Shown piece by piece: positions 45,301 to 54,542 of a stretch of 64,000 nucleotides of DNA. The translations under genes were made by a program, and so were the position numbers. The stretch's first letter is position 1. The number at the start of each line of letters is the position of its first letter. Source of the DNA: Bifidobacterium scaligerum (GTDB lineage: Bacteria > Actinomycetota > Actinomycetes > Actinomycetales > Bifidobacteriaceae); contig NZ_PGLQ01000008.1 in the NCBI RefSeq assembly GCF_002802865.1, forward strand, positions 1 through 64,000. The letters are read 5' to 3'. The notes beneath the pieces are model-generated. The model made no database searches. It worked only from the letters and a program-made list of their open reading frames with translations, and was not told the DNA's origin.

Positions 45301-47292
45301 ATGGAACAGCACACGAACCATACCGAAGCGCATCAGGAACATCAAAAACCCAACGAACATGGTGCCATCGCGGTGCAGCATTTCCATACCCACTCCATTC
45401 CGCTGGATATGGAAGACATCGAGCGTGACTGGGACAAGCCGATCGCCGAGGCGGGCATCGCCGCCAAAGCCAGCGTGATCGTGCGCGTCGGCCTGCTGGA
45501 CCTGAGCGCCGGCACCGGTTCGTTTCGCGTGCGCGAAATGATGCATCGCATCGCATACCCGCTGGGTGTGCATGTACGCGCCGATGTGAACCTGACCGAC
45601 ATCGAAGCCGCTTGCACGGACGGCAAGGAGCGCATCACCGAAGTCATCGATTTGCCGAGCACCGGCGTAAACACCGAACGTATCTGGCTGTTGGAGCATT
45701 ACGCCGACTGGTTCAGCGTGAATCTGGGCGAGGAGTCGATGTATCACGTCCAGCCGGAAGTCTCCCAAGGACTGATGCAACACCTCGACGCGAAGGACGC
45801 CTCGCAGGTCTCCGCTGACCTCTCCAAACAGTTGCGCAAAGAGGAGAAGTCCGAGCACGTCGGCGTCAAACCAGGTCAAGACGCCGTACTTGACGCGCTT
45901 GAGGACGCCAGCCGTCACACCGATCCCGGCGACCCGCGCGCCCACCAATTGCACGTGCATGAAACCGACTGGTCACAGGCGGCGATGACCCAGTCGTTGG
46001 CAGCCCGCGCCGCCGACGAACGGGCTCGTGAAGCGGAGCTTTCGGCTGAGCGCAACGATTCCGCCCAGCCGGTGTCGGATGCCACGGAATCAGACTTTCC
46101 GGATGCCGAATCCACGGACTCCACGGACTCTGCGGGACTCGCACAGGCTGCGCAATCGGAGTCATCCGAGCCTCAAGCGCAGTCGCACGGTTCCTCTCAG
46201 GAAGCCATGCCGCGCAAACACAAGCTGGCGAATCGCAAACCGCCCAAGGAATACGCCGAACACTTCGATTACGTCGACTCAGCCCCCAAGACCCAAGGCG
46301 CGTCTGGCATCACCGTGCGTCAGGCGCATGAGCGACTCGACATGATCGAGCATCGCAAGCCGCTGTACTCACCTGCGTTTGCCGGTCTGGCCTCTGCCAT
46401 CGCCTGTGCGTCCTTCGTATTTCTGCTGGGCGGCGGCCCGTACGACATGATCGGCGCGTTCGTCGGCGCCGGACTCGGCCACTGGCTGCGTCGCCGGCTG
46501 TTCGCGCACCATCTCAACCAGTTCTTCGTCACGTTCGTGTGCGTGGCGGTGGCGGCGCTGGCCTGCACCGGCACGTTGCGCTTAATCGGTTTGCTTGACC
46601 CGATCGCCCTGCAGCACGACACCGCCTACATCGGCGCGATGCTGTTCGTCATTCCCGGTTTCCCGCTCATCACCAGCGGCCTTGACATGGCGAAAATCGA
46701 CTTCCCCTCGGGCATTCAACGATTGGCGTACTTCCTGTGCATTGTGCTCATGGCTACGCTCGCCGGCTGGATGGTGGCCTCGATCGTGCACCTCAATCCG
46801 ACCGGATTCGAGCCGCTCGGCCTCAACGTGTGGGTGAATGGTGCGCTGCGCTTCGTGTTCGCGTTCCTCGGAGTCTGGGGCTTCTCCATCATGTTCAATT
46901 CGCCGCAGCGCATGTGCCTCGTCGCCGCGATCATCGGTGCCATCACCGATACGTTGCGACTTGAGATCGTTGATCATGGCGTGCCGGCGGAGGCGGGTGC
47001 GTTCATCGGCGCTCTGCTGGCCGGTCTGCTCGCCACGGCTTGGCGTTCGTCCGTGCGCAAGGGCTGGCTGGCACCGCACTTCGGATACCCTCGCATCTGC
47101 CTGACCGTGCCGTCCATCGTGATCATGGTGCCGGGCCTGTACATGTATCAGGCCATGTTCCACTTGGGGTCGTTCGATACGCTGACCGCGCTTGACTGGG
47201 CGTTCAAGGCGTTCATGGTGATCATCTGTCTGCCGATCGGCTTGGCCATGGCCCGCGTGATCACTGATAAGTCTTGGCGTTACGACATTTAG
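45301..47292 (+). CDS. Threonine/serine exporter family protein (ThrE-like)
   Basis: 663 residues. The N-terminal cytoplasmic ThrE domain shows the signature LLDLSAGTGSFRVREMMHRI. A long acidic, Ser/Glu-rich linker (about 190-330, DATESDFPDAESTDSTDSAG) is unusual in length, and about ten helices follow (VFLLGGGPYDMIGAFVGAGL, TVPSIVIMVPGLYMYQAMFH). ThrE of Corynebacterium exports threonine and serine. The ribosome site (GGATGGGA) is weak. It is divergent from ppc; oxaloacetate from ppc is the precursor of aspartate-family amino acids, a thematic but not proven link. Confidence 0.88.
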   Translation: MEQHTNHTEAHQEHQKPNEHGAIAVQHFHTHSIPLDMEDIERDWDKPIAEAGIAAKASVIVRVGLLDLSAGTGSFRVREMMHRIAYPLGVHVRADVNLTDIEAACTDGKERITEVIDLPSTGVNTERIWLLEHYADWFSVNLGEESMYHVQPEVSQGLMQHLDAKDASQVSADLSKQLRKEEKSEHVGVKPGQDAVLDALEDASRHTDPGDPRAHQLHVHETDWSQAAMTQSLAARAADERAREAELSAERNDSAQPVSDATESDFPDAESTDSTDSAGLAQAAQSESSEPQAQSHGSSQEAMPRKHKLANRKPPKEYAEHFDYVDSAPKTQGASGITVRQAHERLDMIEHRKPLYSPAFAGLASAIACASFVFLLGGGPYDMIGAFVGAGLGHWLRRRLFAHHLNQFFVTFVCVAVAALACTGTLRLIGLLDPIALQHDTAYIGAMLFVIPGFPLITSGLDMAKIDFPSGIQRLAYFLCIVLMATLAGWMVASIVHLNPTGFEPLGLNVWVNGALRFVFAFLGVWGFSIMFNSPQRMCLVAAIIGAITDTLRLEIVDHGVPAEAGAFIGALLAGLLATAWRSSVRKGWLAPHFGYPRICLTVPSIVIMVPGLYMYQAMFHLGSFDTLTALDWAFKAFMVIICLPIGLAMARVITDKSWRYDI

Positions 47293-47624
47293 CGGGGTTA
47301 TTGCGCGGGGTTATTGCGCGGGGTCGCGTGATACATCTGGGCATATCGCGGCAATGCAGCGTTCGGTGCCGCTCGCGGGGCGGGCGGTGCCGAGGCCATG
47401 CCGACACCATAATGACGCCACACTCTGAGACATAATCGTCTCAATTGCAGGGCTTTGTCCGTGCGTTCGGGAAAGGTCAGCCTGAGAGAAAGATTGTTTT
47501 CGAAGGCCCTTTGCCGGGGCTGCGATGGCATATACCCCGTAACTCTCCTTCAGCCGGCTGTGTGCTGACGTTCCTGATCAAGGGCGTCGAGGAGAGGCGG
47601 AGTCGTTGATCTAAGGCGGTTAGT
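47293..47624. other. Intergenic region before putP
   Basis: It starts with 2.4 copies of a 13-bp tandem repeat GCGGGGTTATTGC (47292-47327). A perfect inverted repeat TGAGAC-N6-GTCTCA (47426-47443) is a candidate operator for putP. No gene is seen. Confidence 0.45.
47426..47443. promoter_or_regulatory. Operator-like inverted repeat TGAGAC-N6-GTCTCA
   Basis: Perfect 6-bp half-sites with 6-bp spacer, about 180 bp before putP. No cognate regulator is identifiable in the window. Confidence 0.35.
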
Positions 47625-49265
47625 GTGGCAAGCGATTTCTGGATTCTCCTGGCCATGGTCATTTATTTTGCGGCCATGCTGTCCATCGGATTCGTGTACT
47701 CCAAGCGGTCCAACTCGTCCTCCAAGGAGTACTTCGCGGGAGGCCGCGGCGTGGGTCCATGGCTGACGGCCCTCTCCGCCGAAGCGTCGGATATGTCCGG
47801 CTGGCTGCTCATGGGATTGCCGGGCCTTGCCTACTTCACCGGTGCGGCCGACCCGATGTGGACCGCGCTGGGCTTGGCCATCGGTACGTATTTGAACTGG
47901 AAGATCGTGGCCCGGCGTCTGCGCCGTTATTCGGTGGTGGCCGGTGACGCGATCACCATTCCGGACTTCTTCGCCAAGCGCTTCCACGACACCAAAGGCG
48001 TGATCTCCACCATCGCCGCCATTATCATTCTGGTGTTCTTCAGCGTCTACGTCGGCAGCTGCTTCGTCACCGTAGGCAAGCTGTTTGCCACGCTGTTCGG
48101 CTTCGACTACCACCTGATGATGATTCTGGGCGCGCTGGTGGTGTTCATCTACACCGTGGTCGGCGGATACCTGTCGGTGGTCATGACCGATTTCATTCAG
48201 GGTCTGCTGATGTTCTTCGCACTCGCCGTGGTGTTCATCGGTACGGTGGCGAATGCCGGCGGCATCGACAACACCGTGGCCTTCCTCAAGTCCATCCCCG
48301 GCTACATCTCCGGCACGCAAGTGGCTTCGCCTACGCTCGACCCGGACACCGGCCGTCAGCTGGTTGAGGCTGGTCGTGCGGTGTTCGGCGAACCCAGCGA
48401 ATACGGCATCATCACCATTGTTTCGATGCTGGCGTGGGGTCTGGGTTACTTCGGCATGCCGCAGGTACTGGTGCGCTTCCTGTCCATCCGCAGCGTGGAA
48501 GAGGTGCGCAAGTCCCGTATCATCGCGACACTGTGGTGCGTGCTGTCGTTGGCCAGCGCCGTGTGCATCGGCTTGGTCGGTCGCGCGATGATGCCGACCG
48601 AGTTGCTCACCTCCACGGATGCCGAAACCATTTTCATCGTGCTGGCTCAGACCCTGCTGCCGAGTTTCATGTGCGGCGTGGTGGTGTCCGGTATTTTCGC
48701 GGCCTCGATGAGCTCCAGCTCCTCGTACATGATCATCGGTGCCTCGGCCATGGGCGAGAACATCTTCCGCGGCTTGTTCCATCGGCATGCGACCGACCGT
48801 CAGGTGATGATCGTGGCCCGTTTGACGTTGGTGCTCATGTTTATCTTTGGGGTGTTGGTGGCCTACGACCAGAACTCCTCCATCTTCCAGGTGGTCTCGT
48901 ATGCATGGGCCGGCTTGGGTGCGTCCTTCGGCCCGTTGATGCTGTGCGCGCTGTATTGGCGTCGTGCCAACAAGGCCGGGGCGGTGGCCGGCATGCTTTC
49001 CGGCACTGCCGTGGTGCTGATTTGGCATAACGTGATGAAGCCGTTGGGCGGCATCTTCGCCATTTACGAGCTGCTGCCGGCATTCCTGATTTCGTTGCTG
49101 CTGATTGTGGTGGTCTCGTTGATTACCGAGAAGCCCAACGAGCAGATGCTGTACGAATTCGATCATTACATGGATGACCCGTTGCCGGGGTCGCTGCCCT
49201 CCGGATCCGTGTTGGTCGACGAGCCGATGGAAGCCATGGAGGCCGAGGTTCGCGGCGAGCAGTGA
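47625..49265 (+). CDS. putP: Sodium/proline symporter
   Basis: A 546-residue sodium:solute symporter (SSF) with about 13 helices. PutP-type blocks: SSKEYFAGGRGVGPWLTALS, SAEASDMSGWLLMGLPG and GIFAASMSSSSSYMIIGAS, the last containing sodium-site serines. It starts with GTG at 47625, AAGG being 8 bases upstream. Imports proline with sodium; the specificity is by family. It has a hydrophilic C-terminal tail of about 40 residues. No proline-degrading gene is adjacent, so use as nutrient or osmolyte is open. Confidence 0.93.
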   Translation: MASDFWILLAMVIYFAAMLSIGFVYSKRSNSSSKEYFAGGRGVGPWLTALSAEASDMSGWLLMGLPGLAYFTGAADPMWTALGLAIGTYLNWKIVARRLRRYSVVAGDAITIPDFFAKRFHDTKGVISTIAAIIILVFFSVYVGSCFVTVGKLFATLFGFDYHLMMILGALVVFIYTVVGGYLSVVMTDFIQGLLMFFALAVVFIGTVANAGGIDNTVAFLKSIPGYISGTQVASPTLDPDTGRQLVEAGRAVFGEPSEYGIITIVSMLAWGLGYFGMPQVLVRFLSIRSVEEVRKSRIIATLWCVLSLASAVCIGLVGRAMMPTELLTSTDAETIFIVLAQTLLPSFMCGVVVSGIFAASMSSSSSYMIIGASAMGENIFRGLFHRHATDRQVMIVARLTLVLMFIFGVLVAYDQNSSIFQVVSYAWAGLGASFGPLMLCALYWRRANKAGAVAGMLSGTAVVLIWHNVMKPLGGIFAIYELLPAFLISLLLIVVVSLITEKPNEQMLYEFDHYMDDPLPGSLPSGSVLVDEPMEAMEAEVRGEQ

Positions 49266-49630
49266 TGTGCGGTGATGTGCGGTGCGGCGGGCGGCGTGCG
49301 ATGCACGCCGTTGCTGCCTTGGGCGAGGCGCTGAGTCTAACTTTTTGCCCTTTGCCGGGGGCGGGGCTTCGTGACGTTTATGATCTGTGTCTGCCCTTAT
49401 GACAGTAACTATTTTTCGATCGAGGAAAGCATCAAACAGCGTGGCCAATCATTCCCGGAGTTCGGGTTTGTGGCTGTTACCGTTCCGGTGAAGGTTGATG
49501 AGAGCGAAGACAATTGCCGTGTCGATTGCGGTTTTCGCGGAGTTTGTTCTGGTGCTTGTATTGCTCGTGAATGTCGGGTTTATCAGTGTTTATCGGTGTT
49601 CTGGTTGTTGTGTATGCCGAAGTTGACGTT

Positions 49631-49831
49631 AATTCGCTTACAAGGGGCTGATTCCCGCTTACCGGAAGTTCTATCTGCTCTACAAGGGGCTGACCGCCGG
49701 GTATAAAGCATCGGCAATGGCGAAATATCGGTGCGGTGGAGACGTTTTTATGTTGTGCGTCCGCTCTGGTAGCCCCTTGTAGAGCAGATAGATCTCCGAC
49801 GCAGACCGAATCAGCCCCTTGTAAGCGAATT
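49631..49831. repeat. YKGL palindromic element, copy A
   Basis: A 201-bp element made of two nested inverted repeats: outer arms 49631-49653/49809-49831 (23 bp, perfect) and inner arms 49671-49695/49768-49791 (one 1-base indel), each pair of arms separated by 17 variable bases. The word ACAAGGGGCTG recurs at exactly 42-bp spacing in each half. Both halves can be read as a peptide YKGLI-x5-(F/I)Y-x2-YKGL. It lies between the convergent putP and DUF559 genes. Confidence 0.8.
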
Positions 49832-49908
49832 GGTGCGTGAATTGGTCGGCGGAGGAAGAGGCGCGGCGGCGGAGATGTAAGGGCGCTCCTGGCGCTCGCC
49901 GCAGCCGA

Positions 49909-50886
49909 CTATGCGTGAGATATGGGGAGCAATGGCGCGAAGCGCAGCCGTTCATAAAGCGGTGCCCGTTTTGTGGTTCTTGCATCGCAGAGTTGCCGGA
50001 TGGTTTTGCGTGGCGTGAGCTGAATGGTCTTTCCGGTAACTTCCTGCATCTTGTCCGCGATGCGTCGCGCAAGCGCCTCTTCGCGATCTTCATAGCCGAT
50101 ATCCAGTTTGGTGGCCTGAAGGTATTTCCATCCGTCATCTTCAATGTCCTGACGTCTTTTCACATCCCCCAGCCATTGTCTGGCGTGATGCGAGCCCTCA
50201 TGTTCAATGCAGATTTTGAATTCCGGATACGCGAGATCAAGGTACAAGGGCTTCGTGCTGCGACCTATATAAATGGGGTAGTTGACTTGTGGCATGTCGA
50301 GCCCATATCGAGGAGGCACAAATCGCGTGCGGGTTTCCATGGAGGAATCGGTTCCGCTGCGTGCCAGAAGCAAAGCGCGGCGGCAATTGTTGTATCCGCG
50401 GAAGAGACGTCTGGCTTTTCCATCGTCTTGGGCTTCCTGCACCTGGCGATATGCGTTGTCTAGATACAAGGAGAGGGCGTCGATGGTTGTTCGACGCAGA
50501 CGCCTGTCGCGGCGCATCATGGAATCAGCCAGCACAATGAGTTCTTCAAGTTCCAAATAAGGTGACAGCATCGCCCACGTGCAAGTCGGCGATGTACAGA
50601 TGAATTGGTTGTCAACGGTAACCGTATCGATCGAAAACGGCCATACGACTGCGGTTATTCCTTGCACGTGGCGTTTGGCGTTGGGATGCGGAACAGTGAC
50701 TACGGTCGAGTTCATCATCCGTTGATGGTTGCTCGCGATTCGTGGCATTTCCACGGAAAGCAGTTCGAGTGCCGTGGTCAAAGCGTATGGAGGTCGCCAA
50801 ACGGTGCGGCGCCGGATTGCGCTACATATGTCCATGCGCTGATATTTCACTGCGGTCAATTCGGTCAATGTGTATGAACTGTTCAT
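49909..50886 (-). CDS. DUF559-type endonuclease-domain protein
   Basis: A 325-residue protein. The C-terminal part (about 225-305) has the Vsr/DUF559 nuclease-fold pattern: PLYLDLAYPEFKICIEHEGS, then HHARQWLGDVKRRQDIEDDG and W-K-Y-L-Q-A-T. Acidic residues Asp and Glu in the first block would be catalytic. The N-terminal half is helical and Arg-rich with no recognised domain; similar actinobacterial proteins carry an AbiEi-like DNA-binding region there. The ATG at 50886 is 9 bases after AAGGGG; a GTG three codons earlier is an alternative. It is an orphan gene, AT-richer than its neighbours, between the two YKGL elements. Biological role unknown. Confidence 0.75.
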   Translation of the reverse strand: MNSSYTLTELTAVKYQRMDICSAIRRRTVWRPPYALTTALELLSVEMPRIASNHQRMMNSTVVTVPHPNAKRHVQGITAVVWPFSIDTVTVDNQFICTSPTCTWAMLSPYLELEELIVLADSMMRRDRRLRRTTIDALSLYLDNAYRQVQEAQDDGKARRLFRGYNNCRRALLLARSGTDSSMETRTRFVPPRYGLDMPQVNYPIYIGRSTKPLYLDLAYPEFKICIEHEGSHHARQWLGDVKRRQDIEDDGWKYLQATKLDIGYEDREEALARRIADKMQEVTGKTIQLTPRKTIRQLCDARTTKRAPLYERLRFAPLLPISHA

Positions 50887-50987
50887 ACGGATCACCCCTT
50901 CGTGATGCGTTCGGTCCGATGCGTTCGGTGCGGTGGGGTTGAGTCTAGAGGCATATGCCTATGCTTGTCTGCTAGCCTGTTATCTCG

Positions 50988-51017
50988 GTGGATAAATGTG
51001 AATAACTCGGTGGATAA
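50988..51017 (+). promoter_or_regulatory. Pair of DnaA-box-like sites
   Basis: GGTGGATAA occurs at 50988-50996 and 51009-51017, 21 bp apart on the same face of the helix, each one base off TGTGGATAA. Upstream of the amidohydrolase gene. Confidence 0.4.
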
Positions 51018-51154
51018 CTGGATCTTTTGCTCTGGTGGCATTGTGCGTTCGTGCATGTGCGCATGCCCGTACATCGCTCGACGCCGTTCAATACCCGGAC
51101 ATTGAGATTGAACATGTCGGGTTCCAGACGATTTGGTAGTGGCATGATACAGAT

Positions 51155-52675
51155 ATGAGTAGCTTGGTGCGTATTGTCAATGCCGGAATTCCCGGATCTC
51201 GAACCCGTGCGGATATTGTTCTTCGGGATGGTGTTGTTGCCGGTGTTCATCCCGCTGGCGAAGATATCGTCGGCAAGGCGATGCCGGATGCAACCACGAT
51301 TGATGCCGACGGTCTGTGGGTCATTCCCGGCCTATGGGATTGTCATACGCATTTCACGCAATGGGCCAAAACTCTTGGTCGTCTCGACCTGATCAGTGCC
51401 CGTTCGGCGTCGGAGGCGATGTCCATGCTGCGAGCGCATTTGGACGAGCGTTGCGCATCTGGGACTCTTGACCCCAATGTGTTCGTGGTAGGCATGCGAT
51501 TCCGCCATTCACTGTGGGCTGATGACGAACAGCCCACGCTTGCCGCTATCGATGCAGTGACTGGTGAGCAGCCGGTAGCGCTTTCCAGTGCGGATATGCA
51601 CTGCGGGTGGGTGAATTCCGCGGCTGCCCGGAGGCTCGGCGTGCATGTGGACGAACATACTGGACTTGTGGGCGAACTTGAATGGTTCGACGCCTACACC
51701 CAATTCGATAAAGCACCCGGCGCTGCCGAGGAGACCGACCGTTTGCTTCGTGAAGCCGAGCGGGATGCCGTGTCGAAAGGCGTGGTGGGCATTCGTGATT
51801 ATGAGATGGCCGAAAACATCGACACGTGGATTGACCGCTTTGCCGCCGGCATCAATACATTGCGCGTGGACGCCGGCGTATATCCCGAACGGTTGCAGAA
51901 CGTCATCGATGCCGGTTGGCACACCGGCAAGGCGTTGCCCGGAAGCAATGGTTTGGGCCGAGTCGGCGCTATGAAACTCATTTCGGACGGGTCGCTGAAT
52001 ACGCGATCCGCCTACTGTTCCAGCCCATACTCCGGCATTGAGCCGCCTACCTATGGCACGTTGAGCTACACGCCGCAACAGATCGAGGATTACATGAGGC
52101 TCGCCACCGAGCACGGCTTCGACATCGCTTGTCATGCCATCGGTGACGAGGCGAACACGATAGTGCTCGATGCAGCTGCGGCTACACATGCGCATGGTTC
52201 CATCGAACATGCGCAAATGCTGAAACCCATTGACATCCCGCGCTTTGCGCAACTGGGCCTCACCGCTAGCATTCAACCGCAGCACGCGATGGACGACCGT
52301 GACGTCATCACCCGATTCTGGGCCAACCCCGCCGGCATTCCATATCCGTTCCGTTCGCTCTACGATGCAGGGGCCCAATTGCGCATGGGCTCCGATGCCC
52401 CTGTCGCACCGCTCGACCCGTGGCTGGCCATTTCCGCTGCCGTGTTCGGTACCGAAAGCTCGGATCGTGAGCCGTTCCAGCCCGAACAGTGCTTGCCGGT
52501 CGAAGTGGCACTGGGCGCGTCAACCGCTGTGGGGCGCGATCGGCTTGAAGCCGGCGATCCAGCGGACATCGTGCTTCTGGACGCCGACCCGTATGCTGCG
52601 GCTGCGCCTGAAGTCATGCGCGCGATGCCTGCACATGTGGCAATGACGTTTGTAGCCGGCAAGCGAGTCTATTGA
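51155..52675 (+). CDS. Amidohydrolase family protein (YtcJ-like)
   Basis: A 506-residue metal-dependent hydrolase of the amidohydrolase_3 group. The metal motif is WDCHTHF (His64, His66), with later ligands in DIACHAIGDEA, GSIEHAQML and MGSDAPVAPLDPW. The C-terminal composite domain ends DPADIVLLDADPY. Substrates of this group are varied (N-acyl amino acids, amides, cyclic ureides) and cannot be deduced. It starts at 51155 without a clear ribosome site. It lies between the DUF559 gene and trpS and inside the YKGL-bracketed interval. Confidence 0.88.
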   Translation: MSSLVRIVNAGIPGSRTRADIVLRDGVVAGVHPAGEDIVGKAMPDATTIDADGLWVIPGLWDCHTHFTQWAKTLGRLDLISARSASEAMSMLRAHLDERCASGTLDPNVFVVGMRFRHSLWADDEQPTLAAIDAVTGEQPVALSSADMHCGWVNSAAARRLGVHVDEHTGLVGELEWFDAYTQFDKAPGAAEETDRLLREAERDAVSKGVVGIRDYEMAENIDTWIDRFAAGINTLRVDAGVYPERLQNVIDAGWHTGKALPGSNGLGRVGAMKLISDGSLNTRSAYCSSPYSGIEPPTYGTLSYTPQQIEDYMRLATEHGFDIACHAIGDEANTIVLDAAAATHAHGSIEHAQMLKPIDIPRFAQLGLTASIQPQHAMDDRDVITRFWANPAGIPYPFRSLYDAGAQLRMGSDAPVAPLDPWLAISAAVFGTESSDREPFQPEQCLPVEVALGASTAVGRDRLEAGDPADIVLLDADPYAAAAPEVMRAMPAHVAMTFVAGKRVY

Positions 52676-52800
52676 ATGTTCCGCAAATAGGGTGGGACGA
52701 TGCGAATGGTCTCGCCTTGGGGGATGCCGATTGGTTGCCGTGCTGCGCGAAATGAGCGGAAACACCTCGCCGGTTATGCGATGAGTAAGGCACTAAGGAT

Positions 52801-53007
52801 ATTTCTGCGTTACAAGGGGCTGATTGTCGTCCGTCAGAAGATCTATCCGCTCTACAAGGGGCTGTTAGCCAAGTACGTAGGCCTATAAAACAGCGTGACA
52901 TCGTTGGCGCGTAGGACCGAATATGGGTGTTATCGTTCCGGCGCAGCCCCTTGTAACGCAGATAGATGTTCCCACAGACGGGAATCAGCCCCTTGTAAGG
53001 CAGAAAT
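52801..53007. repeat. YKGL palindromic element, copy B
   Basis: A 207-bp element with the same architecture as copy A: outer arms 52801-52825/52983-53007 (25 bp, one mismatch), inner arms starting 52843 and ending 52965, 17-base variable spacers, and ACAAGGGGCTG at 42-bp spacing in each half. It lies between the convergent amidohydrolase and trpS genes. Confidence 0.8.
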
Positions 53008-53230
53008 ACGCGGATGCGTGGATAAAGCGGGTAAAACGTAAGCGCGCCGCCAATGCGGGGCATAGGCGGCTGCAGATTGACATAAATTCGGCATCGCGTT
53101 GGCGCGCCTCCACTTTCATGACGTCCAGGGGAACGCCTCTTATTCTCCACACGGAAAACAACACCCGTATGCACCTACTCGCGTAAGGCCAAACCGAAAA
53201 TTCCTATAACCCGGCAACAAGCTCGGCAAC

Positions 53231-53275
53231 GAAAAAAGGTTCGGAACGATTCCATCTGGAAAATCGTCCCGAACC
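53231..53275 (-). terminator. Terminator of trpS
   Basis: Leftward, GGTTCGGGACGATT pairs with its near-complement and is followed by CTTTTTTCG. Confidence 0.9.
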
Positions 53276-53308
53276 CTTGCGTTGGCGAAAATGCAACAGC
53301 GCGAAAAC

Positions 53309-54409
53309 TCAGTACTTCATGCCCATGGCCTCGCGCACCTGATCGAGGGTTTCCTCGGCGATGGCGTTGGCGCGCTTGTTGCCGTCATGCAGCACGTCGC
53401 GGATGTAGTCCATGTCCTTGGCCAGTTCAGCGCGACGTTCGCGGTGCGGTGCCAGGAAGTTGTTCACGGACTCGATCACATAGGCCTTCAGCGCGCCTGC
53501 GCCGGCATCACCGATCTCCTCGGCGATCTCCTTCGGGTCGCGGCCGGTCACGAGGCCTGCGGTGGTCAGCAGGGCGGAAACCTGCGGGCGGGCGATCGGG
53601 TCGAAGGTAATGCGACGTTCGGAATCGGTGGGGCTCTTCTTGATGAGCTTGGCGGTTTCCTCGGCGGTGGCGCCCAGCATGATGGAGTTGCCGTAGGACT
53701 TGCTCATCTTGCGTCCGTCGAGACCCGGAATCTCCGGGGCGTCAGACAGGATCGCGGCCGGCTCCGGGAACACCGGGTGCTTCTTGGCGTAACGCTCGTT
53801 GAAGCGACGGGCGATGGTGCGCGTGATCTCGATGTGCGGCAGGTTGTCCTTGCCGATCGGCACCACGTTGGCCTTGCAGAAGAGGATGTCGCATGCCTGA
53901 TGCACCGGGTAGGTGAGCAGCAGGCCGGTCAGCGCGTGGCCGGAAGCCTCCATCTCGGACTTCACGGTGGGGTTGCGGTGCAGTTCGGCTTCGGTGACCA
54001 AGGAAAGGAACGGCAGCAGCAGCTGGTTTTCGGCCGGCACGGCCGAGTGCGCGTAGATCATGGTCTGCTTCGGGTCGATGCCGGCGGCCATGTAGTCCAG
54101 CACGAGGTTCAGCACGTTGTCCTGGATGTGTTCGGTGGTGTCTCGGTCGGTGATCACCTGATAGTCGGCGATGATGATGTTCGAGTGCACGCCTTTGTTC
54201 TGCATGGCCACGCGCTCCTTGATGGAGCCGAAGTAGTGGCCCAGATGCAGACGGCCGGTCGGACGATCGCCGGTGAGCATCGTGAACTTGCCCGGATTCG
54301 CCTCCAGCTTGGCGAGCGTTTCGTCCGAACGCTTCTTGGCTGCCAGGAAGCTTGCGCTCATCTCGTTGCCTGCAGCGGTCAGTTGCTGCTCGTGCTGCTC
54401 GTCGGTCAT
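53309..54409 (-). CDS. trpS: Tryptophan--tRNA ligase
   Basis: A 366-residue class I aminoacyl-tRNA synthetase. ATP-binding motifs are the HIGH-type GRLHLGHYFGS and the KMSKS loop DGRKMSKSYGNSI; the Trp-specific regions (MIYAHSAVPAENQLLLPFLS, YPVHQACDILFCKANVVPIG) match. It charges tRNA-Trp. The ATG at 54409 follows AAAGGA. Length is within the usual 330-370 range. Monocistronic, own terminator. Confidence 0.97.
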   Translation of the reverse strand: MTDEQHEQQLTAAGNEMSASFLAAKKRSDETLAKLEANPGKFTMLTGDRPTGRLHLGHYFGSIKERVAMQNKGVHSNIIIADYQVITDRDTTEHIQDNVLNLVLDYMAAGIDPKQTMIYAHSAVPAENQLLLPFLSLVTEAELHRNPTVKSEMEASGHALTGLLLTYPVHQACDILFCKANVVPIGKDNLPHIEITRTIARRFNERYAKKHPVFPEPAAILSDAPEIPGLDGRKMSKSYGNSIMLGATAEETAKLIKKSPTDSERRITFDPIARPQVSALLTTAGLVTGRDPKEIAEEIGDAGAGALKAYVIESVNNFLAPHRERRAELAKDMDYIRDVLHDGNKRANAIAEETLDQVREAMGMKY

Positions 54410-54542
54410 GCAAAATCCTTTGAATACGCCGTAAAATAAACGCTTTTATGGTAAAAGTGTGAGCCGACAACGAACAAGAGCGCAAGAGGTGGTACTCTCG
54501 TATGTTGATGAATCGAACAGCACAGTAATCGCAGGGGGTCGT

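Noticed and set aside
47550-49448. 632-codon His/Gln-rich frame antisense to putP
   Set aside because: It mirrors the transporter helices; no start signal and no recognised domain.
49631-53007. CRISPR-like reading of the ACAAGGGGCTG repeats with 17-base spacers
   Set aside because: Only two repeats per half in opposite orientations, spacers too short and no cas genes. The structure is palindromic, not an array.
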